Assembly: GCF_012843265.1 (NCBI RefSeq)
Contig: NZ_JABAIT010000009.1
Location: forward strand, 62,001-126,000
Origin: Bacillus sp. DNRA2
GTDB taxonomy: Bacteria; Bacillota; Bacilli; Bacillales; Cytobacillaceae
Length of the DNA: 64,000 nt
Reading direction: 5' to 3'
Shown here: positions 33,876 to 43,185 of the stretch, piece by piece
Layout: every line of letters starts with the position of its first letter
Numbering within the stretch: the first letter of the stretch is position 1
Made by a program: the position numbers and the translations under genes
Notes under the pieces: generated by a model
What the model was told of the DNA's origin: nothing
The model's input: only the letters and a program-made list of their open reading frames with translations
Databases searched by the model: none

Positions 33876-35003
33876 TTGTCAGACAGGAAGCAAGATAAAA
33901 ATGTTTTTCAACAAAGCTTAATTGAACGCCAAAGCGAAGCAAAAGTCGTCCGTAAAGTCGTACTGATTGCAGCTATTATTATTCTTTTATTAATTGGTGC
34001 AGTATTTGGTGGAGGTTATTTCTACATACACTCAGCTTTAAAACCAGTGGACCCAAGCAATAAAAAGAAAGTTACAGTAGAAATCCCAATCGGTTCATCT
34101 GTTTCGGGAATTGGCGAAATATTAGAAAAAGAGGGCATTATCAAGAACGGAAAAGTATTCAAATACTATGTCAAATTCAAAAATGAAGCCGATTTCATGG
34201 CGGGAAGCTATCAATTAGCACCGTCAATGACTTTACCTGAAATTTTAAGCAAACTTAAAACCGGTAAAGTGATGGAGGAGGTCGCCTTTAAAATTACCAT
34301 TCCTGAAGGCAAGCAGTTAAGGCAGATTGCCGAGATTATTGCTGAAAAAACAAATCGAGATTATGATGAAGTATTTAATACCCTTAATGACTCTGAGTTT
34401 ATTAAATCAATGAAGGCGAAATATCCTGATATCTTAACAGATGAAATGTTAAACAATCAGGTGATGTATCCGCTGGAAGGATATTTATTCCCGGCTACCT
34501 ATTCATACTACGAAGAAAACCCATCAATTGAAAAAATCGTTACCGAAATGCTAAATAAAACAAGTGATGTCATTCATGAATATGAAGGGCAAATGAGTGA
34601 GAAGAATATGACACCCCATCAATTGTTAACGATGGCTTCACTCATTGAAGAAGAAGCGACTGAAAAAGCTGACAGAAATTCGATTGCTAGTGTCTTTTAC
34701 AATCGATTGAAGATTGATATGCCATTGCAAACGGATCCAACTGTTTTGTACGCAAAGGGCAAACATAAAGAACGAGTGCTATATGAGGATTTAGAGGTGG
34801 ATTCTCCATATAACACATATAAAAACACAGGCCTTCCACCTGGGCCGATTGCCTGCCCAGGAACGATTTCGATTGAAGCTGCTTTAAATCCAGATGACAC
34901 AGATTTCCTATATTTCCTAGCTACTGCAGATGGAGATGTAATATTCACCAAAACGTTGGATGAGCATAATCGACAGAAAGCCAAGCATATATCTGGGCAA
35001 TAA
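33876..35003 (+). CDS. mltG: Endolytic murein transglycosylase MltG
   Basis: A 375-residue membrane-anchored YceG-family enzyme that cleaves nascent glycan strands and sets their length. A basic cytoplasmic N-terminus and one TM segment (about residues 30-52) precede a LysM-like subdomain, then the catalytic domain with 'LEGYLFPATY' and the catalytic Glu in 'ASLIEEEAT' near 253-261, and 'YNTYKNTGLPPGPI' near 310. TTG 33876 follows GGAGGGA. The neighbouring pbpI fits a wall-synthesis theme. Confidence 0.94.
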   Translation: MSDRKQDKNVFQQSLIERQSEAKVVRKVVLIAAIIILLLIGAVFGGGYFYIHSALKPVDPSNKKKVTVEIPIGSSVSGIGEILEKEGIIKNGKVFKYYVKFKNEADFMAGSYQLAPSMTLPEILSKLKTGKVMEEVAFKITIPEGKQLRQIAEIIAEKTNRDYDEVFNTLNDSEFIKSMKAKYPDILTDEMLNNQVMYPLEGYLFPATYSYYEENPSIEKIVTEMLNKTSDVIHEYEGQMSEKNMTPHQLLTMASLIEEEATEKADRNSIASVFYNRLKIDMPLQTDPTVLYAKGKHKERVLYEDLEVDSPYNTYKNTGLPPGPIACPGTISIEAALNPDDTDFLYFLATADGDVIFTKTLDEHNRQKAKHISGQ

Positions 35004-35066
35004 CTAAAATTAGCAATCTAAAAATATTTATGTTAAAATTATTCGAGTGTTTTAATACACCATTGT

Positions 35067-35150
35067 AATAGCGTCTCCCACGGAAAGGATGTTTTTATTG
35101 AAGCAGTGCTCCTGTTTCATGTCTCCAATCTGTGAACGCTATTTTTTCTT
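35067..35150 (+). ncRNA. Candidate structured leader or small RNA ahead of trmR
   Basis: AATAGCGT (35067-35074) pairs perfectly with ACGCTATT (35136-35143), which is followed by TTTTCTT. A second stem, GAAGCAG with CTGTTTC (35100-35118, one G-U pair), nests inside the long loop. The outer stem plus T-tract looks like an intrinsic terminator 50 nt before the trmR start. It may be an attenuator or a short RNA; I do not recognise a known class. Confidence 0.4.
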
Positions 35151-35194
35151 GTTTAAAATACTAACAATAGATTTTTTTATGAGGTGATGGCGGC

Positions 35195-35854
35195 TTGGAA
35201 AAATCGGAAAATCAAAAGCTGCAATTTTATATAGAGGAACTTATTCCCTCGCGGAACGAATTGCTGACTGAGATGGAGTTGTACGCAAAAGAAAACGGCG
35301 TTCCAATTATGGAAATAATCGGGATTGAAGCGATGCTTCAGCTCCTGCGAATTCATAATCCAAATACCATTTTGGAGGTTGGTACAGCAATTGGCTATTC
35401 GGCGCTTAGAATGGCTTTTGCATTACCTCAAGCCAAAATCGTGACAATCGAGCGGGATGAAGAACGTCTTCAAAAAGCAGTAGACTATATTGATAGAGCT
35501 GAAAAACAGGCTCAAATCATGATCATCAACGGTGATGCGCTTCTTGTAGAGGATCAAATTAAGCAACATGGACCATTTGATGCGATTTTTATTGATGCAG
35601 CGAAAGGGCAATATCAACGCTTTTTCAGCCTATATTCACAGTACTTAAACGATGGTGGATTAATTATTACAGATAATGTCCTGTTTAAAGGGATGGTTTC
35701 TGAGGCAAACATTGATAATAAGCGCTTGCGCTCATTAGTAAAAAAGATAAAAGAGTATAACAGCTGGTTGATGCAACACCCTGATTATCATACTGTTATT
35801 ATTCCCGTTGGCGACGGGATTGCGATTAGTAAAAAAAGAGGTGAACAAGAATGA
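35195..35854 (+). CDS. trmR: tRNA 5-hydroxyuridine O-methyltransferase TrmR (YrrM)
   Basis: A 219-residue class I SAM-dependent O-methyltransferase with motif I 'ILEVGTAIGYSALRMA' (about residues 60-75), 'TIERDEER' and metal-site 'IFIDAAKGQY'/'ITDNVL'. In B. subtilis YrrM (TrmR) methylates ho5U34 to mo5U34 in tRNA. The two following genes encode the hydroxylation proteins TrhP1/TrhP2, so the operon makes one wobble modification. The TTG start follows GAGGTGATGG. It overlaps the next start by 4 nt. Confidence 0.92.
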   Translation: MEKSENQKLQFYIEELIPSRNELLTEMELYAKENGVPIMEIIGIEAMLQLLRIHNPNTILEVGTAIGYSALRMAFALPQAKIVTIERDEERLQKAVDYIDRAEKQAQIMIINGDALLVEDQIKQHGPFDAIFIDAAKGQYQRFFSLYSQYLNDGGLIITDNVLFKGMVSEANIDNKRLRSLVKKIKEYNSWLMQHPDYHTVIIPVGDGIAISKKRGEQE

Positions 35855-36780
35855 CGAAACCAGAATTATTAGTGACACCAACTTCACTACAGGATATTGC
35901 ACCACTTTCTCTTGCAGGTGCCGATGCATTTATGCTGGGTGAACAGCGTTATGGATTACGCCTAGCGGGCGAATTTGACCGTGAAATGGTAAAACAAGCA
36001 ATCGAGATTGCTCATCATCATGGGAAAAAAGTATATGTAGCAATGAACGCCATTTTCCATAATGAAAAAATTGATGAGTTAGCTGAGTATATTACTTTTT
36101 TACAATCTGTTAATGCAGATGCAATCGTGTTTGGTGACCCAGCCGTATTAATGGTTGCGAAAGAAACAGCACCGAATATGAAGCTACATTGGAGCACCGA
36201 AACAACAGGTACTAATTGGTATCATTGCAACTATTGGGGCCGTAAAGGCGCAAAACGTGCTGTCCTTGCACGAGAAATTAGCATGGATGCTGTCATTGAA
36301 ACGAAAGAGCATGCCGAAGTGGAAATTGAAGTTCATATTCATGGAATGATGTGCATGTTCCAATCGAAACGGAGCTTGCTCGGTCATTATTTTGAATATC
36401 AAGGGAAACCGTTGGAAGTCCAAAAAAACAAATATGAAAAAAATAAGTTCATACACGACAAAGAACGTGGTAATAAATATCCTATTTTCGAAGATGAGAA
36501 TGGAACTCACATCATGAGTCCAAACGATGTTTGTATGATTGATGAGCTCCAGGATATGGTTGAAGCCGGCGTGGATTCCTTTAAAATCGATGGAATTCTG
36601 AAAAGCCTAGACTATCTGATTGAGGTAACAAAGCTTTACCGCAAAGCGATTGATGTATGTGTGGAAGACCCTGATGCATATGAAGATATGAAAACAGATT
36701 TACTTGAAGAGATTCAACAGGTTCAGCCTGCCAATCGTGCACTTGATACAGGCTTCTTCTTCAAGGAAACAGTTTATTAA
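35851..36780 (+). CDS. trhP1: Peptidase U32-family tRNA hydroxylation protein TrhP1 (YrrN)
   Basis: A 309-residue U32 'peptidase' family protein. The family is now linked to prephenate-dependent formation of 5-hydroxyuridine at tRNA position 34. It shows 'GADAFMLGEQRYGLRLAGEF' near the N-terminus and 'VEAGVDSFKIDGILKS' near 235-250. It lacks the cysteine-rich 'GGCCQSCRW' cluster that the downstream paralogue carries, consistent with a shorter non-identical subunit. Its ATG overlaps the trmR stop (ATGA). Confidence 0.9.
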   Translation: MTKPELLVTPTSLQDIAPLSLAGADAFMLGEQRYGLRLAGEFDREMVKQAIEIAHHHGKKVYVAMNAIFHNEKIDELAEYITFLQSVNADAIVFGDPAVLMVAKETAPNMKLHWSTETTGTNWYHCNYWGRKGAKRAVLAREISMDAVIETKEHAEVEIEVHIHGMMCMFQSKRSLLGHYFEYQGKPLEVQKNKYEKNKFIHDKERGNKYPIFEDENGTHIMSPNDVCMIDELQDMVEAGVDSFKIDGILKSLDYLIEVTKLYRKAIDVCVEDPDAYEDMKTDLLEEIQQVQPANRALDTGFFFKETVY

Positions 36781-36797
36781 TGAAGGAGGCAAAAGGA

Positions 36798-38069
36798 ATG
36801 ACTTCAGATGTTAAAAGCAAAATATCCGAGATGATTGATGGAAAACGCGTCATTGTGAAAAAACCAGAACTCCTTGCGCCTGCTGGTAATCTTGAAAAAT
36901 TAAAGATTGCTGTTCGCTACGGGGCAGATGCAGTATTCATTGGCGGTCAGGAATATGGACTGCGTTCAAATGCCGATAATTTTACTTTTGCTGAAATGAA
37001 AGAAGGAGTAGAATTCGCAAAAAATTATGGGGCAAAAATTTATGTTACGACAAATATTTTTGCTCATAACGAAAATATTGAGGGGTTAGAAGATTATATT
37101 TTGGGGTTAAAAGAAGCGGGGATTCACGGAATTATTGTTGCTGACCCGTTAATTATCGAAACCTGCCGTCGTCTTGCCCCAGAGATTGAAGTCCATTTAA
37201 GTACTCAGCAGTCATTGTCCAACTGGAAGGCAATTCAATTTTGGAAAGAGGAAGGCCTTGAACGAGTTGTATTAGCTCGTGAAACAAGCGCTGAAGAAAT
37301 TAAGGAGATGAAGGAGAAGGTGGATATTGAAATTGAAACCTTCATTCATGGTGCCATGTGTATCGCCTACTCCGGACGTTGTACGTTAAGTAACCATATG
37401 ACAGCGCGGGATTCTAACCGTGGTGGCTGTTGCCAGTCATGCCGTTGGGATTATGATTTATATGAGCAAAATGGTGAATCAGAAACGTCATTGTTTGCAG
37501 AAAATGATGCTCCGTTTGCGATGAGCCCTAAAGATCTTAATTTAATTCAATCGATTCCAAAAATGATAGAATTAGGTATCGATAGCTTAAAAATTGAAGG
37601 TCGGATGAAGTCAATCCACTACATCGCTACAGTTGTTAGTGTCTATCGTAAGGTTATCGATACTTATTGTGCTGATCCTGAACATTTTGAAATTAAACAG
37701 GAATGGCTAGATGAATTAGATAAATGTGCAAATCGTGATACGGCTTCTGCATTTTTTGAAGGAGTTCCAGGGTATAAAGAGCAAATGTTTGGAAACCATA
37801 GCAAGAAGACGACTTACGAATTTGCCGGTTTAGTATTGGATTATAATCCTGAGACACTAATGGTGACGCTGCAGCAACGGAACCATTTTAGACCAGGAGA
37901 TGAAGTAGAATTTTTTGGTCCAGAAATCGATAACTTTACGTTTGTTATTGATAAGGTTTGGGATGAGGATGGAAATGAGCTAGATGCTGCTCGTCACCCA
38001 CTCCAAATTGTAAAATTTAAAATGGACCGACCTGTGTTCCCTAACAACATGATGCGAAAGGAGAACTAA
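36798..38069 (+). CDS. trhP2: Peptidase U32-family tRNA hydroxylation protein TrhP2 (YrrO)
   Basis: A 423-residue U32-family protein with the complete core: '[16 protein letters not shown]' near residues 24-39, '[13 protein letters not shown]', '[13 protein letters not shown]' near 203-215 (probable iron-sulfur ligands) and '[12 protein letters not shown]'. A C-terminal beta-barrel extends past 330. It works with TrhP1 and TrmR on U34. ATG 36798 has AAGGAGG 8 nt upstream; another ATG overlapping the yrrN stop lacks a ribosome binding site. Confidence 0.92.
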   Translation: MTSDVKSKISEMIDGKRVIVKKPELLAPAGNLEKLKIAVRYGADAVFIGGQEYGLRSNADNFTFAEMKEGVEFAKNYGAKIYVTTNIFAHNENIEGLEDYILGLKEAGIHGIIVADPLIIETCRRLAPEIEVHLSTQQSLSNWKAIQFWKEEGLERVVLARETSAEEIKEMKEKVDIEIETFIHGAMCIAYSGRCTLSNHMTARDSNRGGCCQSCRWDYDLYEQNGESETSLFAENDAPFAMSPKDLNLIQSIPKMIELGIDSLKIEGRMKSIHYIATVVSVYRKVIDTYCADPEHFEIKQEWLDELDKCANRDTASAFFEGVPGYKEQMFGNHSKKTTYEFAGLVLDYNPETLMVTLQQRNHFRPGDEVEFFGPEIDNFTFVIDKVWDEDGNELDAARHPLQIVKFKMDRPVFPNNMMRKEN

Positions 38070-38073
38070 CCTA

Positions 38074-38709
38074 ATGGCTCCGAAACCTGTTGTTATAGGT
38101 GTCGCCGGTGGTTCCGGATCAGGTAAGACAAGCGTTACAAAAGCAATTTATCGCAAATTCACAGGACATTCGATATTGATTCTTGAACAGGATTATTATT
38201 ATAAAGATCAAAGCCATTTGCCGTTTGAGCAGCGTTTAAAAACGAATTATGATCATCCATTGGCATTTGATAATGATTTATTGATTGACCATATTCAACG
38301 TCTCTTGCAGTACCAACCCATTAATAAACCTGTATATGATTATTCGATTCACACTCGCTCTGATGAAGTCATAAAAGTAGAGCCGAAGGATGTTATTATT
38401 TTAGAAGGAATATTAGTCCTTGAAGATGAGCGTCTTCGTGATTTAATGGATATCAAATTATTTGTTGATACGGATGCGGATTTAAGAATTATTCGCAGAC
38501 TACGGAGGGATATTAAGGACAGAGGTCGGACAATGGATTCAGTTATTGATCAATATGTGAACGTTGTTAGACCGATGCATAATCAATTTATTGAGCCAAC
38601 GAAGCGGTATGCTGATATTATCATTCCGGAAGGCGGACATAATCACGTTGCTATTGATTTGATGGTCACAAAAATACAAACAATTCTTGAACAAAAATCA
38701 TTTTTATGA
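38074..38709 (+). CDS. udk: Uridine/cytidine kinase
   Basis: A 211-residue P-loop kinase phosphorylating uridine and cytidine with ATP or GTP in pyrimidine salvage. The Walker A '[13 protein letters not shown]' is near residues 9-21; 'DYYYKDQ' and 'NYDHPLAFD' are nucleoside-binding blocks; '[11 protein letters not shown]' is the lid. It starts 4 nt after trhP2. Confidence 0.96.
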   Translation: MAPKPVVIGVAGGSGSGKTSVTKAIYRKFTGHSILILEQDYYYKDQSHLPFEQRLKTNYDHPLAFDNDLLIDHIQRLLQYQPINKPVYDYSIHTRSDEVIKVEPKDVIILEGILVLEDERLRDLMDIKLFVDTDADLRIIRRLRRDIKDRGRTMDSVIDQYVNVVRPMHNQFIEPTKRYADIIIPEGGHNHVAIDLMVTKIQTILEQKSFL

Positions 38710-38798
38710 AACAATAGCATAGATAATAAAAAAGTATAAAATTAGGCGCGCCCTACATAGGACGCGCTCCTATGTATTTATTTGATTCTACATACTAT

Positions 38799-38807
38799 TT
38801 ATCCACA
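38799..38807 (+). promoter_or_regulatory. Isolated DnaA box
   Basis: An exact TTATCCACA lies in the udk-greA intergenic region, about 45 bp before greA. It is a single site, so its significance is uncertain. Confidence 0.4.
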
Positions 38808-38849
38808 ATTTCATTGGGGGATTGTGACGACTAGAAGGAGTGAATGTCT

Positions 38850-39326
38850 TTGGCTACAGAAAAAGTATTCCCGATGACACAGGCTGGGAAAGAAAAATTA
38901 GAACATGAATTAGAACAATTAAAAACCGTTAAACGTAAAGAAGTCGTTGAACGGATTAAAATTGCCAGAAGCTTTGGTGACCTATCTGAGAACTCAGAGT
39001 ATGATTCTGCAAAAGAAGAGCAAGCATTTGTTGAAGGTCGGATTACGACTCTTGAAAATATGATCCGTAACGCGAAAATTATTGGTGAAGACGAAATGCG
39101 AAGTGATGAGGTTGCTTTAGGGCGCTCAGTAACATTCGTTGAATTACCAGATGGTGATGAAGAAACTTATGCGATCGTTGGTAGTGCGGAAGCTGATCCG
39201 TTTGAAGGTAAAATTTCAAACGACTCACCAATTGCTAGAAGTTTAATGGGTAAAAAGGTTGGCGACGAAGTATCCGTTCAAACTCCTGGTGGAGAAATGA
39301 GCGTCAGAATCGTTTCAATTAAATAG
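38850..39326 (+). CDS. greA: Transcription elongation factor GreA
   Basis: A 158-residue factor that stimulates cleavage of backtracked RNA in RNA polymerase. The N-terminal coiled coil carries the acidic tip '[14 protein letters not shown]' (about residues 43-56), and the C-terminal globular domain ends '[11 protein letters not shown]'. TTG 38850 ([10 protein letters not shown]) is 9 nt after AGGAG; the ATG at 38844 is only 3 nt from it and would add two residues. Confidence 0.95.
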   Translation: MATEKVFPMTQAGKEKLEHELEQLKTVKRKEVVERIKIARSFGDLSENSEYDSAKEEQAFVEGRITTLENMIRNAKIIGEDEMRSDEVALGRSVTFVELPDGDEETYAIVGSAEADPFEGKISNDSPIARSLMGKKVGDEVSVQTPGGEMSVRIVSIK

Positions 39327-39346
39327 TTATAATTGTTTGAAAAAGC

Positions 39347-39380
39347 AACACCTCGTCAACACTTATGACGAGGTGTTTTT
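39347..39380 (+). terminator. greA terminator overlapping the pbpI ribosome binding site
   Basis: AACACCTCGTCA and TGACGAGGTGTT pair perfectly around 6 nt and are followed by TTTT. The 3' arm contains GAGGTG, the only ribosome binding site for pbpI at ATG 39382. Confidence 0.85.
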
Positions 39381-39381
39381 T

Positions 39382-41151
39382 ATGTTGAAAAAGAAACGAA
39401 TATTGGTCTGGGGTATTTCCAGCTTTATATGTGTTGTATTGTTAATGGGCAGATTAGTGCAAATTCAATTAGTTGATACGAAAAGCTTCTCCAAACATCA
39501 AGTTAATATTTTGGAAGCGAGTGTTAAGCAGCGTTCACAAGAGGTGGTATTAGATAGCGGTAGGGGAAATTTCCTCGACCGTACGGGTAAGCCATTAATC
39601 TATGATCAACTATCGGTATTAATCTTGTTTCCTTTCCTAAATAAGATCGATTGGGACGCTGAAAAGGTCGCGAAGATTATTGGCGTAAATAAGCAAGACC
39701 TTTTGAAAACAATCAGCAATTCTGATAAGCCGTTTGCTTTTGGAGATCCCAACCCGCTCCGATTAACTCATTCTCAAATGAAGAAAATAAATGATCTGAA
39801 AATTCCTGGTGTATTTGCGGTAGAACGGAAATATTTGTTGGCAAAAACACCTGCCGAACAGCTAATTGGCATAACCAAACAAAATAATCAAGAGCTTGCG
39901 AAGCGTTACCCTGATAAGGAGTACCCGGGGAAAACCTTAATTGGAATTTCAGGCCTTGAAAAGAGCTTTGATGAGTTTCTAATAGCTGAAGGGGAGTCAA
40001 AGCTTGTTTACCATGTTGATGGTGATGGTGCTCCGTTATTCGGGGTAGATGTAAAATACGTAGACGCGGCAAATTCATATTATCCTGTCAACATAAAAAC
40101 GACAATTGATAAAAAATTGCAAACGGTAGCCGAAAACCTTGTTGATACTCAGGGTATAAAAAAAGGGGGTCTTGTTCTCCTTGATGTGAAAACGAATAAT
40201 GTGTTGGCGATGGTTTCACGCCCGAGCATAAATCCTAAGGATCCGTATGCTGGAGGTGGAATTGAAAACCTGATGGTTAAACAGCAAATCATGGGATCCG
40301 TTTTCAAGACTGTCATCGCAGCAGCAGCAATTGATTATAATTTGAACACACCGACTCGGAACTTTAATTGTAGCCGAAAGATTAATGGGGAACCGGATTT
40401 AAAGTATAATCACGGCATGCTCAATTTTACAGATAGCTTTGCCCGTAGTTGTAATGCAACCTTTGGTCAAATTGCTAATGAATTAAAGGACATAGATCCT
40501 AATATTATTGAAGCTTACGCAGCAAAACTTGGAATTGTTGGACAGGTTGGTTGGCAAGGCTCTGTATTTCATCTTAATCAATTTGCGCAACTGCCAGATG
40601 AAGAAAAGGGACGCGTATTTCTTAGTGAAGATGCAAAAAAAGATAAAAATTTTGTTGCAATGACAGGGATTGGGCAGCATGAGGTTAGAGCAACCCCGCT
40701 AGCAGTAGCCAATATGATGGCGACGATTGCCAGAGGTGGAAAAAAGGAAATGGTGCGGGTCGCCTCCAAAATTGAATACCAAAATGGAACAACGATGTTT
40801 GATTTCTCCGAATCAGGAGTAAAGGGAGAAACGATTGCACCGTATACAGCAATGAAGTTGCAAGAGCTACTACGTGAAGTTGTGACAAACGATCATGGAA
40901 CCGGGCGCTGGTTTAAGGATCTTCCATATGCAGTCGCAGGAAAATCAGGGACAGCAGAAACTGGAAAATATGAAAACGAAAAGCAACTTCATAATAAATG
41001 GTTCGCTGGCTATTTTCCATATGATAATCCGAAATATGCGTTAGTAGCAGTGAATTTGGACGTTCCTGAAGATCAAGGTGGAGTCAATCAGCTTTTTGCT
41101 GATATGGTATCAGAGCTATACAAAATCGATACACCGCAAAATGAACAGTAA
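39382..41151 (+). CDS. pbpI: Class B penicillin-binding protein PbpI (YrrR)
   Basis: A 589-residue membrane-anchored transpeptidase. One N-terminal TM segment (about 6-25) is followed by a PBP dimer domain and the transpeptidase domain. The active-site Ser is in 'GSVFKT' near 312-317 (SxxK), the second motif in 'SCN' near 357, and 'KSGTAE' (KTG-like) near 530. The length fits B. subtilis PbpI (584), which synthesises wall during sporulation or vegetative growth. ATG 39382 follows the GAGGTG of the preceding hairpin. Confidence 0.93.
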   Translation: MLKKKRILVWGISSFICVVLLMGRLVQIQLVDTKSFSKHQVNILEASVKQRSQEVVLDSGRGNFLDRTGKPLIYDQLSVLILFPFLNKIDWDAEKVAKIIGVNKQDLLKTISNSDKPFAFGDPNPLRLTHSQMKKINDLKIPGVFAVERKYLLAKTPAEQLIGITKQNNQELAKRYPDKEYPGKTLIGISGLEKSFDEFLIAEGESKLVYHVDGDGAPLFGVDVKYVDAANSYYPVNIKTTIDKKLQTVAENLVDTQGIKKGGLVLLDVKTNNVLAMVSRPSINPKDPYAGGGIENLMVKQQIMGSVFKTVIAAAAIDYNLNTPTRNFNCSRKINGEPDLKYNHGMLNFTDSFARSCNATFGQIANELKDIDPNIIEAYAAKLGIVGQVGWQGSVFHLNQFAQLPDEEKGRVFLSEDAKKDKNFVAMTGIGQHEVRATPLAVANMMATIARGGKKEMVRVASKIEYQNGTTMFDFSESGVKGETIAPYTAMKLQELLREVVTNDHGTGRWFKDLPYAVAGKSGTAETGKYENEKQLHNKWFAGYFPYDNPKYALVAVNLDVPEDQGGVNQLFADMVSELYKIDTPQNEQ

Positions 41152-41220
41152 TAAACTCCTTCAAGTTTTGCTAAAGGCATGATAAAATATATAGCGAACT
41201 TGTCAAAGGAGGCTTATCTT

Positions 41221-41889
41221 TTGAAAAGCAATTTTAATCAATCACGAGATGGTATTCGTTCTGAAATGCGTTCTAAACGTAGAAAGACGAATATGATCTT
41301 AAATGGCTTAATTGTCCTCGTGCTGCTATTAATCATTATTGTTTCAGTATCGATTTTTTCTAAAGACGATGAAGCAAAAAAACAACAGGATTCACAAGCG
41401 ATTGAAACGAAGACTACTAATGATGTAGCTGGTAAGCAAGCCAATCAAACTCAGAATTCAACAAGTCAAGACAAAAAGACAAAGACAACAACAAAGAACA
41501 ACACCAAAAATAATGAAGTCGCCGATGACAATAATGACAAGGAGGACAACACCGCAATTGAAACTGAAGGCGGTGGTGACAATGTGCAAAAGACAATCAT
41601 TAATCCAAAATGGGAAGCGGTTGGCACATCACAAACAGGTCCAAATTCGTCACAATCGGTGGATTGGGATGAGCGTGTCAAAGCGCTTGCCTATGCAATC
41701 GGTGCCGATCAAAGTAATATGACCGTTTGGTATTTAAGCTTTGATGGCGGTTCAGACAAGTCGATTGGAACTGTAACAGAAAAGGGAAAACCCGAGGCCT
41801 ACCGTGTGTACCTTGAATGGCAGAATGGCGATGGTTGGAAGCCAGTAAAGGTTGAGGAATTAATTGAAAATGACAAAGTTCAACAATAA
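41221..41889 (+). CDS. yrrS: DUF1510 family protein YrrS
   Basis: A 222-residue protein with a basic cytoplasmic N-terminus, one TM segment (about 27-48), a long low-complexity N/K/T/D-rich linker (about 50-130) and a C-terminal DUF1510 domain (about 140-218). The TTG at 41221 follows AAAGGAGG. It is paired with pbpI as in B. subtilis and may assist it, though the function is not established. Confidence 0.9.
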   Translation: MKSNFNQSRDGIRSEMRSKRRKTNMILNGLIVLVLLLIIIVSVSIFSKDDEAKKQQDSQAIETKTTNDVAGKQANQTQNSTSQDKKTKTTTKNNTKNNEVADDNNDKEDNTAIETEGGGDNVQKTIINPKWEAVGTSQTGPNSSQSVDWDERVKALAYAIGADQSNMTVWYLSFDGGSDKSIGTVTEKGKPEAYRVYLEWQNGDGWKPVKVEELIENDKVQQ

Positions 41890-41902
41890 TTAATGTAATC
41901 GT

Positions 41903-41935
41903 GGCTGCTTCTATTTCAGAAGGAGCCCTTTTTGT
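41903..41935 (+). terminator. Intrinsic terminator of pbpI-yrrS
   Basis: GGCTgCTTCT and AGAAGgAGCC pair with one internal mismatch and are followed by CTTTTTG. Confidence 0.75.
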
Positions 41936-42010
41936 TTTATACTACATAAGTACGCTAAAATGGTAGTTGCGGCTAACAAAGATACATAACTTACGAAAAG
42001 AGGTAAAAGC

Positions 42011-42712
42011 ATGAAGGTTGCCATCATCGGAGCAATGGAAGAAGAAGTAAGCTTACTTAGAAAAAATATTGAAAATCAGCAGGTTGAAACAATAGCACAC
42101 TGTGAATTTACAACAGGAATCATGGATGGGGTCGAAGTCATCTTGCTTCGCTCAGGAATTGGGAAAGTTAACGCAGCCATGTCAACAACGATCCTTTTGC
42201 AAAAATTTGCTCCAGATTACATAATTAATACAGGGTCAGCCGGTGGATTTGATCCGAACTTGAATGTTGGTGATGTTGTTATTTCATCTGAAGCTCGTCA
42301 TCATGACGTCGACGTCACTGTATTTGGCTATGAGTACGGTCAAGTTCCTCGCTTACCGGCTGCTTTTACGGCTACTGACAAGCTTGTAGTGATTGCAGAG
42401 CAAAGCGCTAAGGAAATCGAGGGAATTCAAGTGGTTACGGGAGTGATTGCGACGGGAGATACCTTTATGAATGATCCTGAGCGGGTAGAATTTGTACGCT
42501 CTAAATTTTCCAATCTCCAAGCCGTAGAAATGGAAGCGGCAGCAATTGCACAGGTTGCTCATCAGTTCGATGTACCATTCGTGATTATCCGCTCTTTGTC
42601 TGACATTGCTGGAAAAGAGTCCAATGTCTCATTTGAACAATATTTGGATAAAGCAGCAGTCAATTCTGCAACACTCGTTATGAAAATCGTGACTGGATTA
42701 AAAAATAGCTAA
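42011..42712 (+). CDS. mtnN: 5'-methylthioadenosine/S-adenosylhomocysteine nucleosidase
   Basis: A 233-residue MTA/SAH nucleosidase that removes adenine from MTA and SAH in methionine salvage and the activated methyl cycle. 'IGAMEEEV' at the N-terminus supplies the catalytic Glu, 'NTGSAGG' near 76 and '[12 protein letters not shown]' near 171-182 are substrate-site motifs, and the catalytic Asp is in 'RSLSDIAG' near 195. The ATG follows AAAGAGGT. Confidence 0.96.
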   Translation: MKVAIIGAMEEEVSLLRKNIENQQVETIAHCEFTTGIMDGVEVILLRSGIGKVNAAMSTTILLQKFAPDYIINTGSAGGFDPNLNVGDVVISSEARHHDVDVTVFGYEYGQVPRLPAAFTATDKLVVIAEQSAKEIEGIQVVTGVIATGDTFMNDPERVEFVRSKFSNLQAVEMEAAAIAQVAHQFDVPFVIIRSLSDIAGKESNVSFEQYLDKAAVNSATLVMKIVTGLKNS

Positions 42713-42718
42713 ACTACT

Positions 42719-42753
42719 GACCAGGGTTCTATACGGAGCCTTGGTTTTTTTAT
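42719..42753 (+). terminator. Intrinsic terminator of mtnN
   Basis: ACCAGGGTTC pairs with GGAGCCTTGGT, including G-U pairs, and is followed by seven T residues. Confidence 0.75.
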
Positions 42754-42772
42754 AGCAAAATCATGAGAGGTT

Positions 42773-43022
42773 ATTGGTGACAGACTACCTGTGTGGAGGC
42801 CCAAATTGTCACCAATCCCCCGTATTGGTGACAGATTCTCTTTGTGGGAGGCCCAAATTGTTACCAATCCCCCTTATTGGTGACAGATTCTCTTTGTGAG
42901 AGGCCCAAATTGTCACCAATCCCCCTCATTGTGACAGATTCTCTTTGTAGGAGGCCCAAATTGTCACCAATCCCCCTACTTGGTGACAGATTCCCTGTGT
43001 GGAGGCCCAAATTGTCACCAAT
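42773..43022. repeat. Five tandem 51-52-bp dyad units (TTGGTGACA ... TGTCACCAA)
   Basis: Units begin near 42773, 42824, 42876, 42928 and 42979. Each has ATTGGTGACAGA, a variable CTnTGTGnGA, then GGCCCAAATTGTCACCAAT and a CCCCC spacer. The outer arms ATTGGTGACA and TGTCACCAAT are inverted repeats, so each unit can form a hairpin of about 9-10 bp. Copies differ by only a few bases. They fill the gap between mtnN and sigK; a reading frame through them is just the repeat translated. Confidence 0.88.
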
Positions 43023-43185
43023 AGACGGATAAGAGTATGCTTAAACACAAATATTTTCAGTTTATAGGTTACAGTTCAGAGTGTAATTTATTTTTGATAA
43101 AAAACTACCGGACAGACACAATCTCACCTCTTAGCACATAGGAATTAGTTATAGGCTAAGGCCTAATCTCGCGGGGGGTGAATTC

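Noticed and set aside
42773-43022. CRISPR array
   Set aside because: The units are directly repeated over their whole length with nearly no unique spacer, each is itself a dyad, and no cas genes are nearby.
42844-43032. A 62-codon open frame across the dyad array upstream of sigK
   Set aside because: It is simply the 52-bp repeat translated (repeated 'RPKLSPIP'), with no ribosome binding site.
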